A stretch of 64,000 nt of DNA from Bacteroidia bacterium. GTDB taxonomy: Bacteria > Bacteroidota > Bacteroidia > Chitinophagales > Saprospiraceae. This document shows, piece after piece, positions 17,523-27,918 of this stretch. Under the pieces are notes generated by a model. It was not told the origin of the DNA. It worked only from the letters and a program-made list of their open reading frames with translations, and made no database searches. A program made the position numbers and the translations under genes. Position 1 is the stretch's first letter. Every line of letters begins with the position of its first letter. The stretch is from assembly GCA_030426765.1 (NCBI GenBank), contig JAUHXV010000006.1:47310-111309 (forward strand). The letters are read 5' to 3'.

Positions 17523-18179
17523 ATGGCATCACCAACCGTAGAAAACTATCTCAAAGCCTTATATACGCTGGCCGATGAAGGCGGGGAGATCAACCTATCT
17601 GAACTGAGTGTTCACCTGGGCGTGAGTAAGCCTACGGCAAACAGCATGGTCAAAACTTTGCAGCAGGAAGGGTGGGTGAAGTATGAAAAATACAAACCCC
17701 TGAAGCTCACTTCAAAAGGTCGTAAAGCTGCTGCCTTGATCATTCGCAAGCATCGCCTGACGGAAATGTATCTCGTTGAACTAATGGGATTCGGCTGGGA
17801 AGAAGTACATGAGATCGCCGAGCAGGTCGAACATATCAAAGCCCCTGCTTTTTTTGATCGGATGGATAAGCTCCTCGATTTTCCCAAAGTGGATCCGCAT
17901 GGTTCGCCGATCCCGGACGAGGACGGCAACATCGTAGAACATCATTACAAAAAGCTGAGTGAATGCCAGGTCGGAGATAAGGTCAGGCTTGTGGCACTCA
18001 ATCATTCCTCCAGAGAGTTTTTGGAATTTTTAGATAGTCGGGAGATTTCGCTGAGGCTTGAAATAAAAATAAAATCCATTGAACCGTTTGACCACAGTAT
18101 GCTGGTCAGCTATCGCAATCATCCGTCTGAAACCTTAAGTCAAAAGGTGAGTGAAAGGCTATTGGTGGAAAAGGTCTGA
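17523..18179 (+). CDS. Metal-dependent transcriptional regulator, DtxR/MntR family
   Basis: The 218-residue protein has an N-terminal winged helix (VENYLKALYTL, then LSELSVHLGVSKPTANSMVKTLQQEGWVKYEKYKPLKLTSKG), the metal-binding dimerisation domain (RKHRLTEMYLVELMGFGWEEVHEIAEQVEHI) and a C-terminal FeoA/SH3-like domain (CQVGDKVRLVALNHSS). The E/H residues of the dimerisation helix and the HGSPIP segment are family ligands. Such proteins bind Mn(II) or Fe(II) and then repress uptake genes. It is divergent from the TonB receptor, with a palindromic operator between them, so autoregulation and co-repression of the receptor are likely. Whether it answers to manganese or iron is not decided. Confidence 0.93.
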   Translation: MASPTVENYLKALYTLADEGGEINLSELSVHLGVSKPTANSMVKTLQQEGWVKYEKYKPLKLTSKGRKAAALIIRKHRLTEMYLVELMGFGWEEVHEIAEQVEHIKAPAFFDRMDKLLDFPKVDPHGSPIPDEDGNIVEHHYKKLSECQVGDKVRLVALNHSSREFLEFLDSREISLRLEIKIKSIEPFDHSMLVSYRNHPSETLSQKVSERLLVEKV

Positions 18180-18185
18180 AAACAC

Positions 18186-18224
18186 AAAAGGCATTAACCT
18201 CACAGGGAGATTAACACCTTTTGC
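18186..18224. terminator. Weak hairpin between the convergent genes
   Basis: CAAAAGGCATTAA and TTAACACCTTTTG pair with two mismatches around a 13-base loop, between the regulator stop (18179) and the end of the DUF4465 gene (18274). No T-run follows on either strand, so a terminator role is tentative. Confidence 0.3.
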
Positions 18225-18273
18225 TATGGGTTGCCTGGCGTTTGTCCTCGTTCTTACCCGTCCAAACTAAATT

Positions 18274-19242
18274 CTATTGTTTCACGACAACTTTTGCCGA
18301 ATATGTTTGCTCACCTTGAAGTCTGACGATATAGTTGCCCGACGGAAGGTGCTGCAAACTGATCTGCTCACTATGTTGATTTAATTTTTGCCGATGCAGC
18401 AAACGCCCGGACGCATTGTAGACAAAACAGTCCATGGGTTCATCGGCAGCATGAGAAAGCTGAATGAAATCTGCTGTCGGATTAGGATAAATTCGCAACA
18501 GGTCCGGATCATTGATGAGAGTCGTGCTGACCATCTGACCGTGAACCGTCACATCATCCACACAAAAATATGCAGGTGTGTTCATGCCAAATTGCCCGAC
18601 ATCACTAGACGTCAACACAAAGGAGAGGCTGTCGGCAGCGCCCAGAGAGGTCAGGTCCACCCATATCCATTCGTCTACAATGTAATCCTCGTTGTTGTCT
18701 GCAAAACGAAAATCAGCCAGGTAGAAATTCACGCTGTCAGCAGATTCGGTTCCATTGTAAAATGCTTTGATTGTCAGCAGAAAAAAATCGGGATCGTTAC
18801 CGGTCACTCCGCCAAATTTTTTAGCAAAGGCATCTCCATCCAGCATACTCAGATAAGCATGGGTGCTGTTTGTGACATACATACCGGATACCGGATGACC
18901 TGCTGCCTCACCGCTTAAGATCATGTTGTTATTTGCATATCCGTCAAACGAAATAGTATAGTGTGATGAACCATTATACCCACTGCCTGTGATTGCGCTA
19001 TTGTTTGTAAATCCGGGCGTGGTAACATCAGTCGTATTGGTGATGGCCCATCCTGCCCATGCATCAAACTGAGCATCATAGATATTGGGGAGGAAGATTT
19101 CACCACTGGTAAAACCACCACTTTGATCTTCTCCATTTAAAATAGTCTCCGACGGGAGGTTAAACTCTTCAAAGTCCACCACGGATTGGGCAGATAAAAA
19201 CATTGTGCAAGCAAGAAAAAGCAGCGTAAAATGAAATTTCAT
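18274..19242 (-). CDS. DUF4465 (BtuH-like) cobalamin-binding surface protein with T9SS tail
   Basis: The 322-residue protein has a signal peptide (LLFLACTMFLSAQ) and a DUF4465 domain of about 210 residues. The domain has DFEEFNLPSETILNGED at its start and GWAITNTTD, GSSHYTISFDGYAN and VDEWIWVDLTSLG inside. It ends in a T9SS sorting tail (LRIYPNPTADFIQL, then LPSGNYIVRLQ). As I recall, DUF4465 proteins of gut Bacteroidetes (BtuH) are lipoproteins that bind vitamin B12 at the surface. Here the gene lies three bases after the BtuB-like receptor gene, behind a cobalamin riboswitch, which supports the same role. Use of a T9SS tail in place of a lipid anchor is notable. Confidence 0.8.
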   Translation of the reverse strand: MKFHFTLLFLACTMFLSAQSVVDFEEFNLPSETILNGEDQSGGFTSGEIFLPNIYDAQFDAWAGWAITNTTDVTTPGFTNNSAITGSGYNGSSHYTISFDGYANNNMILSGEAAGHPVSGMYVTNSTHAYLSMLDGDAFAKKFGGVTGNDPDFFLLTIKAFYNGTESADSVNFYLADFRFADNNEDYIVDEWIWVDLTSLGAADSLSFVLTSSDVGQFGMNTPAYFCVDDVTVHGQMVSTTLINDPDLLRIYPNPTADFIQLSHAADEPMDCFVYNASGRLLHRQKLNQHSEQISLQHLPSGNYIVRLQGEQTYSAKVVVKQ

Positions 19243-19245
19243 GTG

Positions 19246-21165
19246 TTATGGGTTAACGTTAAAAAATAAGTTTAGTCCTGTTTGAAAATAGATACCGGGC
19301 ATAGGGCGACGTTCGATCACTACATAATCAGCATCCCAGATATTGTTGATGTTGAGAAACATCGTTCCTTTCAATTGAGAAAGTGTGCCGGAGTATTGGA
19401 TTCGCACATTCCCAACGTGGTAGGCATCAATAGTTTCGTTTATACCTTCTGTTTCTCCCGTAAAATTGTGCTGGTACATAACGTGCAGGTTTTTCCAATC
19501 GACGGTAAACGCACCAAAAGCCTGATGGACGGGTGTATAGATCAGCTGGTCACCGACAGCTATGTTTGGGTGTTGCACTGCCACCTCGTTTGTGGAGCGG
19601 ATATAATCATACCCAAAGCGCCAGTGTAAGGCAATATTTTTTGGTTTGTAGGTCACAGCCAATCGAGGCTCCAGTCCTCGGCTCCAGACCCGGGTGATAT
19701 TATTCGAGGACCAGTACGACTGGCCTTCAGGAATACTCCATAAAATCCAGTTGTCAATCTTTCGGTTGAATGCGGTCAGGGATACATTCAGTTGGAACGC
19801 TCTTTCTTTTGACTTTTGTTCGATCGTGAGTTCTTCGCTCCAGCCTGACTCGGGCAGCAAATCCGGATTTCCTCCCGGTATCCAGTACCGATCGTTGAGG
19901 GTAGGCAGCCGGTAGTTGCGGCTGACTTTTCCTTTGAGGATCAGGGAAGGAGCAAAGTACCAGTCAAACCCAAACGAAGGAACGGTGGGCACTACTGTAC
20001 CATCCACCATTTCCTGTCGAATGCTGATTTGCGTATTCCATTTTCCTCCGGTGTATTTCCAGGAGGCAAACAAAGCTGTTTTGTATTCTTCAGGTGTTTG
20101 ATCGCGATATCCAGCTGACATGGCACGGGTATGTGTGTGGGTACTACCAAACAGAAATTCATGTTTTTTGTGAAACCACTGTCCGGTGATTTCACCCAGA
20201 ATCGTTTGGAAATGATTCGGGGATTCCAGCAAGATCAGATCATCATAATAATCAATGTGCTCGTCAAAATAACCCGCTTTAACTCTCCACAGCCACGCAT
20301 CGCCGATGTATTTGTATTCCAAAAGAAGGCGAGTGATAAGGTCATCCTGGTGAGCTTCACTGCGGGTTTGCACTTTGGTCGGAGGGATTTGTCGGTCGGA
20401 TTGTTCCCACCACAAGTGGAAATCCAGCTGGTTGCGAGGATTGATCTTCCAGTACAAATCCTGCGATAAAAACTGTTGCGAAATGCGGGCATTCGTTTGC
20501 TGGCGTTCAGGTAATCCATCCGCTAAAAAATAGTAGAAGTCATTGTCGGCCTGCAGGAAGGAAAATCGGGTAACGCTTTGTAGCTTTTCATTGCCCAGAC
20601 CCAGTTTCAGTTGTTGTTTGAAATATCCGAAACTACCAAACTCGGTACTGCTCGTGACATTGAGCTTTTGGGAAAAGTCAGCTTCATTGCGCATTTCGAT
20701 GACACCTCCAATCGCCCCGCTTCCCCACATGGCGCCATTGCCTCCTTTTGTAAAAGAGATGGACTCCGCAGATTGAACTGGCAATAGGGCAAGGTCAAGC
20801 AGGCCAAGCATAGGATTTTGAACCGGAAGCCCATTCCATAGTACTAAGGTGTGTCCGGCACTTCCTCCCCGCACAGAGGAGGTGGCCAGACTTCCGAGGC
20901 CATATGTCTTAATATAGGTTCCGGCCTGCGTCTGCAGCAAGTCAGCCAGGTTATGAGTGGGGAGTTTTTGAAGCAGGGTGGTTTGCCATTCGCTGCTCAT
21001 GCTTCCGACTACGGACTGGCGTGTCTGGTGAGCATTGACCTCTACACTCGGAAGCATAACAGTAGTGTCCACCGGAGCAGACTGAGCGATCACATTGGCG
21101 GATACTATGCCAAAGAAAGCACTGAGCAAAATGAGTAAAGCGAGTGTTGGTTTTGTTTTTATCAC
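19246..21165 (-). CDS. TonB-dependent cobalamin receptor, BtuB-like
   Basis: The 639-residue protein has a signal peptide and a short N-terminus, then directly a plug domain: LPSVEVNAHQTRQSV, SVRGGSAGHTLVLWNGLPVQNPM, AESISFTKGGNGAMWGSGAIGGVIEMRN. A barrel ends in GIYFQTGLNLFFNV. There is no CarboxypepD-like domain, as in BtuB-type receptors. The start is GTG at 21165, because the preceding in-frame codon is a stop and no ATG occurs near. A cobalamin riboswitch (21289-21406) stands 124 bases upstream on the same strand, which makes B12 or another corrinoid the substrate. It forms an operon with the DUF4465 gene. Confidence 0.88.
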   Translation of the reverse strand: MIKTKPTLALLILLSAFFGIVSANVIAQSAPVDTTVMLPSVEVNAHQTRQSVVGSMSSEWQTTLLQKLPTHNLADLLQTQAGTYIKTYGLGSLATSSVRGGSAGHTLVLWNGLPVQNPMLGLLDLALLPVQSAESISFTKGGNGAMWGSGAIGGVIEMRNEADFSQKLNVTSSTEFGSFGYFKQQLKLGLGNEKLQSVTRFSFLQADNDFYYFLADGLPERQQTNARISQQFLSQDLYWKINPRNQLDFHLWWEQSDRQIPPTKVQTRSEAHQDDLITRLLLEYKYIGDAWLWRVKAGYFDEHIDYYDDLILLESPNHFQTILGEITGQWFHKKHEFLFGSTHTHTRAMSAGYRDQTPEEYKTALFASWKYTGGKWNTQISIRQEMVDGTVVPTVPSFGFDWYFAPSLILKGKVSRNYRLPTLNDRYWIPGGNPDLLPESGWSEELTIEQKSKERAFQLNVSLTAFNRKIDNWILWSIPEGQSYWSSNNITRVWSRGLEPRLAVTYKPKNIALHWRFGYDYIRSTNEVAVQHPNIAVGDQLIYTPVHQAFGAFTVDWKNLHVMYQHNFTGETEGINETIDAYHVGNVRIQYSGTLSQLKGTMFLNINNIWDADYVVIERRPMPGIYFQTGLNLFFNVNP

Positions 21166-21258
21166 CTATATAATATCTGCCAAAAAGCAATGTGACAAAA
21201 ACAACTTACGAGTCGTGTAATCAGGAAGACGTACACTTCGTCAGGATGGTTCAGGCAC

Positions 21259-21279
21259 TTGCTTTTGATGCGAAAGCAA
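21259..21279 (-). promoter_or_regulatory. Hairpin downstream of the riboswitch aptamer
   Basis: TTGCTTT and AAAGCAA pair perfectly over a 7-base loop, 10 bases after the aptamer on the transcript. No T-run follows, so it is more likely part of a translational switch or antisequester than a terminator. Confidence 0.4.
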
Positions 21280-21288
21280 ATGAGTAGA

Positions 21289-21406
21289 TCAAAGGAAGGT
21301 AATCTGGCTTGTCCGTCTGAGGCGGACTTACAGTTGCGCAACAGCTCACGATTCTCACGTGATTCCCCTTTATGTCAATCAGACCCTTTGGCCCGGTTGC
21401 CTTTGA
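21289..21406 (-). ncRNA. Cobalamin riboswitch
   Basis: On the minus strand the conserved core is plain: GGGGAATCACGTGAGAATC, then GAGCTGTTGCGCAACTGTAA, then the B12 box GCCAGATTACC (plus 21298-21308). The P1 helix is TCAAAGG (21400-21406) with CCTTTGA (21289-21295), seven perfect pairs. At about 118 bases it is a short class of cobalamin aptamer. It precedes the BtuB-like gene and should reduce its expression when corrinoid is bound. Confidence 0.93.
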
Positions 21407-21420
21407 TTAAATTCAGTCTT

Positions 21421-21428
21421 CAAATCTA
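21421..21428 (-). promoter_or_regulatory. -7 box of the riboswitch-controlled transcript
   Basis: The minus strand reads TAGATTTG (TAnnTTTG). Initiation about 7 bases on would be at roughly 21414, just before the first base of the aptamer P1 helix. A TTG lies 16 bases upstream of the box. Confidence 0.5.
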
Positions 21429-21579
21429 CGAAACATTCCTTTCACAATACCCACACATGCAATTTGCGAGAATGTTAAAATTCATTTCGGTATGGTAAAG
21501 CGTTGGCAGTCAGTCTAAGATTGGTGTAATAGCACGCTGAAGAAAATTGGGCTGATCCCGGATTTGCTGATTATTAATT

Positions 21580-22619
<1,040 letters not shown>

Positions 22620-22634
22620 TTAATGCAAAGGTTG

Positions 22635-23942
22635 TCACGTACTTTTCATTTCCTCCCCCTTTCTTATAAAAATTCTTTTTGCGTGTTTGACAGAGTGATG
22701 ATGCAGGGGTCCAAGCACTGAAGCAATCACTACGAGTATCAGAAGCATCAGGATCGGTGAGTGATGGGTGACTTCGGCCGCAAAGGTGTGCACAGCCAGT
22801 GTGATACATTCAAATATGACCAGCAGGACTACGATCAGAAATACCTCAAACCAAAAGGGCGGGATCTTTATTTTCCTGAGCATAAAGGACAGACCGATAC
22901 AGAGTAGGATGATAATACCGATAACAGTGTACTGCATAAGGTTTTTCTGCGATTCCAGCTTCCGTTCTTCTTCAGCTTTCAACTGTTCTTGTCTGAGGCC
23001 TTCCATCACCTCATAATGATTGGAGAGACGTATTTTATCAGCGCCGAGTATGCTATCATTCAGGTACATCACTTTTTTACTGTAATAGTATGCGGAGTCA
23101 ATCTGCCCTAATCGTTCGTGGAGCACATGAAGTTTTTCACTGATATTGAGGATCTCTTTTTTAGTATCGATTTGCTCTGCCAGACGCAACCCCTTTGTGT
23201 AAAAGTTAAGGGCGGAATCCAATTCTCCTGATTTTGAAAAGTAGTCTCCGGCAACCTGCAGGATTTCAATTTCATGGAAAGCATCCTTCAACGCCTCTGA
23301 AACCTGAAGCGACTCATCAAATTTAATTCTTGCCTTAGGCCTGTCATTTTGTTTCAGATAGATCGTGGCCTGGTTTTTCAAAATAAACGGATAGAGGCTG
23401 CTATCCTGTGTTTGTTTGGCGTAGGTATAGGACAGGTCTGTATAGTACGAGGCAGAGTCCAATTGATCCGTCCTGAGAAAAACATCTCCGATGTTTGAGT
23501 ATATCACCGCATCCAGCCATTGGCTGCCATACCTAGCATTCAGATCCCGGGCTTTGTGTAGGGCATCAAGACCATCTGCATAGTCTGATTCTTCGATAAA
23601 GATGAGTGATGCATCATTGTAGACGGTGATCCTTCCGTAGATATTGTCAGACGCTTCAAACAATTGCATCGCTTCATAATAGTATTTCAGTGCTTTGGGA
23701 AATTCCCCCAATGCCCATTTGGAATTACCCTTGATGAGAAGGGCCAGACCCTGATCGGAGACATCTCGGTTGTTGGATTCCAGTGCAAGGGCCTCCTCAA
23801 GCGCCAATGCGGGATTTTCAATGACCAGTTTTCTGAGTCTTTGATGCTTTTCTATAAACAGGCTGTCTTCTGCCTTTTGCCCATACAAGTTTGCACCGGA
23901 GAATATCAGCAATACGCAAAGGAGTATAGTCTTGTAAATCAT
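22635..23942 (-). CDS. Tetratricopeptide-repeat membrane protein
   Basis: The ATG at 23942 gives a signal peptide (ILLCVLLIFSGANLYGQ) and 435 residues; the frame upstream has no signal character. Residues 30-300 form about six TPR helices pairs (ALALLIKGNSKWALGEFPKALKYYYEAMQLF, AVIYSNIGDVFLRTDQLDSA, and so on). A short coiled coil then leads to three hydrophobic segments (TVIGIIILLCIGLSFML, FLIVVLLVIFECITLAV, LILVVIASVLGPL) and a basic cytosolic tail. The architecture recalls Bacteroidota TPR sensor proteins, which usually end in a kinase or HTH module, but here neither output domain is present. The role is unknown. Confidence 0.75.
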   Translation of the reverse strand: MIYKTILLCVLLIFSGANLYGQKAEDSLFIEKHQRLRKLVIENPALALEEALALESNNRDVSDQGLALLIKGNSKWALGEFPKALKYYYEAMQLFEASDNIYGRITVYNDASLIFIEESDYADGLDALHKARDLNARYGSQWLDAVIYSNIGDVFLRTDQLDSASYYTDLSYTYAKQTQDSSLYPFILKNQATIYLKQNDRPKARIKFDESLQVSEALKDAFHEIEILQVAGDYFSKSGELDSALNFYTKGLRLAEQIDTKKEILNISEKLHVLHERLGQIDSAYYYSKKVMYLNDSILGADKIRLSNHYEVMEGLRQEQLKAEEERKLESQKNLMQYTVIGIIILLCIGLSFMLRKIKIPPFWFEVFLIVVLLVIFECITLAVHTFAAEVTHHSPILMLLILVVIASVLGPLHHHSVKHAKRIFIRKGEEMKST

Positions 23943-24065
23943 GGTCACTTTATTTTCAGCAAAAGTCGGGTGGGTTTTGTTCAATACTTCAAATGATCCT
24001 GCATTCAAAGCAGTATTCTTTGTCCGAAGATAATTGGAATTGCCGGTTTGCGTTTCCGGTACGCG

Positions 24066-24803
24066 TTACCTGGTAGATGACGCTTGAGGTACAGCCAGAA
24101 AATAGCAATCTGTTCCTGCCCAGAATTGCTCCTCAAAACTGGAACGCGTAAAAGCCTTGTCAGGACGGCCTTTCAGAAAGTCGCCCATCAGGCAAACGGT
24201 ATACCCGAGTTTGTCCACAAGGAAGTCATGGACATCACCTGGTTTGACACCGTATTTGTCAGCCCCGCCAATCCCGTGCTCGAAGATGATGTACGGATGC
24301 CATTTCTGAAGAAGCCTTTCCGCGCCTTTCAGTACATCCAGTTCGCCACCCTCCACATCGATCTTGATAACCGAAACAGGTATCTCCGGTTTTATGACAT
24401 CATCCATCCTGCGGACTTCAACGTTGATTTCGTTGATTGTCTCCTCGCCTTTATATACTCTTTGCTGTAATCCCGAATAGGTCGGATTACTGACGACGTG
24501 ATGAAAGGTGGTCTTATCATTGGTATTGCCCAGCGCATAGGGGTATATGTCGACCTGATCGCCATACAAACGTTTAATCAGTGTGAATTGGCCGGGTACA
24601 GGTTCAAATGCTTTATGACGCGCCTGCGGAGCGGCATTCATCATCGCTTTCAGAATATCGCCGCGAAAGCAACCTACATCGATGCAAATGCTATCGGACT
24701 TGCACACCTTGTTTAGCACAGCTTTCGTCTGTCGGTCGTATTTTTCATTCAGCGTCAGTGGCCATGGCCACCAGTGTACGATCTTTTTCAGCAATTCTCT
24801 CAT
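24066..24803 (-). CDS. FkbM-family methyltransferase
   Basis: The 245-residue protein has the SAM-binding motif I ICIDVGCFRGDILKAM (residues 39-54), the acidic AFEPVPG motif, and the FkbM-specific VIKIDVEGGELDVLKGAERLL. The family O-methylates sugars or polyketides in the cytosol. Its ATG overlaps the stop of the GT-C gene at 24800-27043 as ATGA, so the two are translationally coupled. A joint role in building a methylated surface glycan is plausible (inference). No other glycan genes flank the pair. Confidence 0.88.
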   Translation of the reverse strand: MRELLKKIVHWWPWPLTLNEKYDRQTKAVLNKVCKSDSICIDVGCFRGDILKAMMNAAPQARHKAFEPVPGQFTLIKRLYGDQVDIYPYALGNTNDKTTFHHVVSNPTYSGLQQRVYKGEETINEINVEVRRMDDVIKPEIPVSVIKIDVEGGELDVLKGAERLLQKWHPYIIFEHGIGGADKYGVKPGDVHDFLVDKLGYTVCLMGDFLKGRPDKAFTRSSFEEQFWAGTDCYFLAVPQASSTR

Positions 24804-27043
24804 TCTGTCTTCGGTATGGGTAGGTTATTATACAACAACATGTCGGGATACACCTGCAGGCAAGTGTCTCCTTCCTGATATATGAGCAGGTTGTCTATTA
24901 CAGGCCCCGCATTATCAATAAACAATTCATAGGTATATCCGGCACCCAATGTAGTCAAAGGAAAGGATACCTGTATCCAGTCCTGATAGGCTTCCGCCCA
25001 CTCGATATGGTCTCGGTACCGCCCCTGATTGTATGTCACAATTCCCGACGGATCCGTTTCCCGGACGCGTGACACAGGCGTGGCCCCTTTTCTATTATCT
25101 ACATGGGACCAGAAACTTATCTTCCACGTTCGGGGTACTGATGCGGTGTCGGTATAGCTCCATATCAATGTTTCAGATGAGGTGATGGGAAGGGCGCCCT
25201 GCCCTGACATCACAGTATCGCAGAGTTGATCTTCGAACCCATTAAAGAATTTTTCTCTGGAGGAGTAAACCAGCGTGGTGTCATTGATTTCCGAAGGAGC
25301 AGCCTTTTTAAATTTCGATGCCGAAATTGCATATAATGTGATGCTCTTATACATGCCAATTTTTGTCGCCTGATCAATCCATTGCCTTTCGCCGGGCAGA
25401 ACGAATTCCTCTTCACAAAGCAACAGAATGGGTTTGTCATTGAAGTGAGATGCCCTATGTTTTGGCGTATACGGTGTGGAGATGAGTTCCAGCAGGTCCA
25501 TGCCTTGCGCGATTGAAGTGCGCGACATAGCATATCCGATCATCGGGATACCTGTTTCAGTAGAAGCATGAGTCGCTTCACGTAAAGTCCAGAATCCACG
25601 TGTCACGCCCATATTTTCATTTCCAATCACCACAATCGGTAATTGAAGAATCGCTTGAAAATCGTCAGGTGTATATCCGGCATTCTTCAGGAGTGGTACA
25701 TAATCTTCTTTGGAGGCATTCAGGGTTTCATTTGGGTGGAACACAGGAGCGCTGATTGCTTTTAGATTACACCAGGCCTCGAAGCCCCAAACCAGAAATA
25801 TACAGCCAAGCAAATACGTGCCCGTTGGACCAAGGTCTTTTTCATGGATTCTTTTATACGCATGCCACAACAGATAAGCGCAAACCAGTGTGTACAGATA
25901 ATAGAAGGGAATTCCAAACCGTCCCATACCACGAAATTGCTTGAGCACCGGCACGGCCTCCCATAAAAATTTGAAGCCATTTTGGTAAATTAAACCTGCT
26001 GCCATGCCCCATGTGATCACCGCTACCCATAAAAATATTTTCAGGTGATGGTCCATTGGTGACTGGCCGGAGCGTCGCAGTAAAAAAAGCAGAGCGCCTG
26101 GCAGAAGTAGAAATCCGATGATTCCTACGTAAGCCGCACGTTCATTGATCGGTTTTTCATACTTCAATACCGTGCTCCATGTTTTATCAAAGGGGGGTAT
26201 AAAAGAAAAGAAGGTGCTTTCAAATTCAATCGTATGGTTTTCCAGTCCATACGGTTCTGTAGGCCGGTCCTGAATAGGATCTGTCCATTTTCTGAGACCG
26301 ACTAAAAATAGTCCCGGGAGGATGAGTGCACCTAACAGCAGCGGAAGCATCTGCCGGATCAGGGCTTTTTCTTTGCGATTATAGACCCACCAGAAAAAAG
26401 TAAACGAAGCGATCACGAATGAACTGAAAAACAAAAAATACATGTGTGTAAGGCTTGTCATCACGGTGAGTAAACCGAGACATATTGCCCATACCCATCG
26501 ACGTTTTTTACTTCGGACCAGGAAATCCAAAAGCAAGATCATCAAAGGGATAAAGAATACATACCCCAGTGCATAGTGCCCGTGCAGTCGCCACAACTGT
26601 GGTGACAAAAACGTAATGCAGAGCGCAGCGCCTAAGGCCCACCACCGACCCATCTCCCATCGCCTCAGTAAAACGTACGTAATCAGGCAGGCGAGGTATA
26701 TAGAGATCAGCAAGAGCATATTCATCGTGCCGATGACATGCCCATCCATATCCACGATATGCTGATCCACCCAACGCAAAGTCATCGCCAGTATCGGCTG
26801 GTTGTCCGTATAGATGATGTGCTCCCCATACGGATAATTCATGCCGGAAAAATGCCAGCCTGAATCGTGCTTTACATAATAATCAAGGGTGAAATAATTT
26901 TTCAGTCCATCGCCTCCTTCCTCAAAGAGGTAACACGAAGGACAAGCAATTATCTTTTCAAAAAAATGATGAATGATGACAGCAGGCAGGGTAAGCACCA
27001 GTATCATCCACATCACCTTTGCCCATGAAAATCGGTGTTTCAT
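24800..27043 (-). CDS. Large GT-C-type membrane protein with C-terminal extracytoplasmic domain
   Basis: The 747-residue protein has about 12 membrane spans in residues 1-430, with a long first loop (CYLFEEGGDGLKNYFTLDYYV, holding the acidic pair expected in GT-C enzymes) and MNYPYGEHIIYTDNQPI after it. Residues 430-580 form a soluble domain, and a final beta-sandwich-like part ends in PVIDNLLIYQEGD. It resembles uncharacterised DUF-type membrane glycosyltransferases that use polyprenyl-linked sugars. The downstream overlapping FkbM gene suggests a joint task in surface-glycan synthesis. Substrates are unknown. The layout parallels that of the protein at 2112-3902. Confidence 0.6.
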   Translation of the reverse strand: MKHRFSWAKVMWMILVLTLPAVIIHHFFEKIIACPSCYLFEEGGDGLKNYFTLDYYVKHDSGWHFSGMNYPYGEHIIYTDNQPILAMTLRWVDQHIVDMDGHVIGTMNMLLLISIYLACLITYVLLRRWEMGRWWALGAALCITFLSPQLWRLHGHYALGYVFFIPLMILLLDFLVRSKKRRWVWAICLGLLTVMTSLTHMYFLFFSSFVIASFTFFWWVYNRKEKALIRQMLPLLLGALILPGLFLVGLRKWTDPIQDRPTEPYGLENHTIEFESTFFSFIPPFDKTWSTVLKYEKPINERAAYVGIIGFLLLPGALLFLLRRSGQSPMDHHLKIFLWVAVITWGMAAGLIYQNGFKFLWEAVPVLKQFRGMGRFGIPFYYLYTLVCAYLLWHAYKRIHEKDLGPTGTYLLGCIFLVWGFEAWCNLKAISAPVFHPNETLNASKEDYVPLLKNAGYTPDDFQAILQLPIVVIGNENMGVTRGFWTLREATHASTETGIPMIGYAMSRTSIAQGMDLLELISTPYTPKHRASHFNDKPILLLCEEEFVLPGERQWIDQATKIGMYKSITLYAISASKFKKAAPSEINDTTLVYSSREKFFNGFEDQLCDTVMSGQGALPITSSETLIWSYTDTASVPRTWKISFWSHVDNRKGATPVSRVRETDPSGIVTYNQGRYRDHIEWAEAYQDWIQVSFPLTTLGAGYTYELFIDNAGPVIDNLLIYQEGDTCLQVYPDMLLYNNLPIPKTE

Positions 27044-27166
27044 GCGCGCTGCGTTTGCCCATAGGTAAGAAAACTACATTGGCTACCCAAAAGGAATAGT
27101 GAAGATGGGATGAGGTTATGCGATATCATAAAACCTTTGATTCCTACCCCAAACCGATGGAGTGAT

Positions 27167-27871
27167 TTAGTGCCGACGCTTGTTTTTGTTTTTGGATTGG
27201 TGACGTCGGCCATGCTGTCCACCGGAACCACCTTTGTTCTTTTTACGCTGGGTGTTTTGTGCGGGCAACTGAACATTCTTGTACAGATCGATGCTGCTGT
27301 CTTCAGAGAGTTCAATCTCGCCGCCGGACAACTTTCTCAGATCAGCTTTGATCAACTCGTCGTTGACAAACTGTTCTTTTCCCCAGGTGCGGTAGGCGAG
27401 CTTCATATACGAAGCGATGACTTTGGCAAACTCATCACGCTTTGGCCCTTTTTCCATCGTCTTGGCTTTCTCGACCATGGTGTGCACATTCCAGCCATAA
27501 TGGCGATACGGAATTTTCTTTTGCGGATAATCCACATCGTCGGACGGAATCATGAAGACATCGCCTTTCTTATGGATGATGACGCTTTCCGGAACCTGTA
27601 CATCAAGCTCGTATCCTGCGATAAAGTACAGGTGATTCCAAAGCTTGTCGGCGATCTCTTTGGAGGTTTTATTTCCTGGCAACATCTGATTCATTAGTTC
27701 GATCAGGGTCTCCACATACCACTGCCGTTTTTCAGGATCTTCGATCGCCTTCGCATGTTGTACGAGCTTCTGAATGTTTCGTCCGTACTCCGGCAGGGTA
27801 AGCTTTTCTCTTGCGGAGTTGTATTCAAGCAGGCCTTCGCCGATGGTTTTGTTTGTATTCTCTTTTTCCAT
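27167..27871 (-). CDS. DUF4290 domain protein
   Basis: The 234-residue protein matches DUF4290 over residues 10-185: LEYNSAREKLTLPEYGRNIQKLV, MNQMLPGNK, KLWNHLYFIAGYELDV and PYRHYGWNVHTMVEKA. The last 40 residues are a basic, low-complexity tail (KNKGGSGGQHGRRHQSKNKNKRRH) that could bind nucleic acid. No signal peptide is present, so it is cytosolic. A TAnnTTTG box lies in the gap to glmS, so it can be transcribed on its own. The family is nearly confined to Bacteroidota and has no assigned function that I know. Confidence 0.85.
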   Translation of the reverse strand: MEKENTNKTIGEGLLEYNSAREKLTLPEYGRNIQKLVQHAKAIEDPEKRQWYVETLIELMNQMLPGNKTSKEIADKLWNHLYFIAGYELDVQVPESVIIHKKGDVFMIPSDDVDYPQKKIPYRHYGWNVHTMVEKAKTMEKGPKRDEFAKVIASYMKLAYRTWGKEQFVNDELIKADLRKLSGGEIELSEDSSIDLYKNVQLPAQNTQRKKNKGGSGGQHGRRHQSKNKNKRRH

Positions 27872-27918
27872 TGCCTGGAAATTTATTTTTTGTTTTACGA
27901 ATAATTGACCGTATCAGT

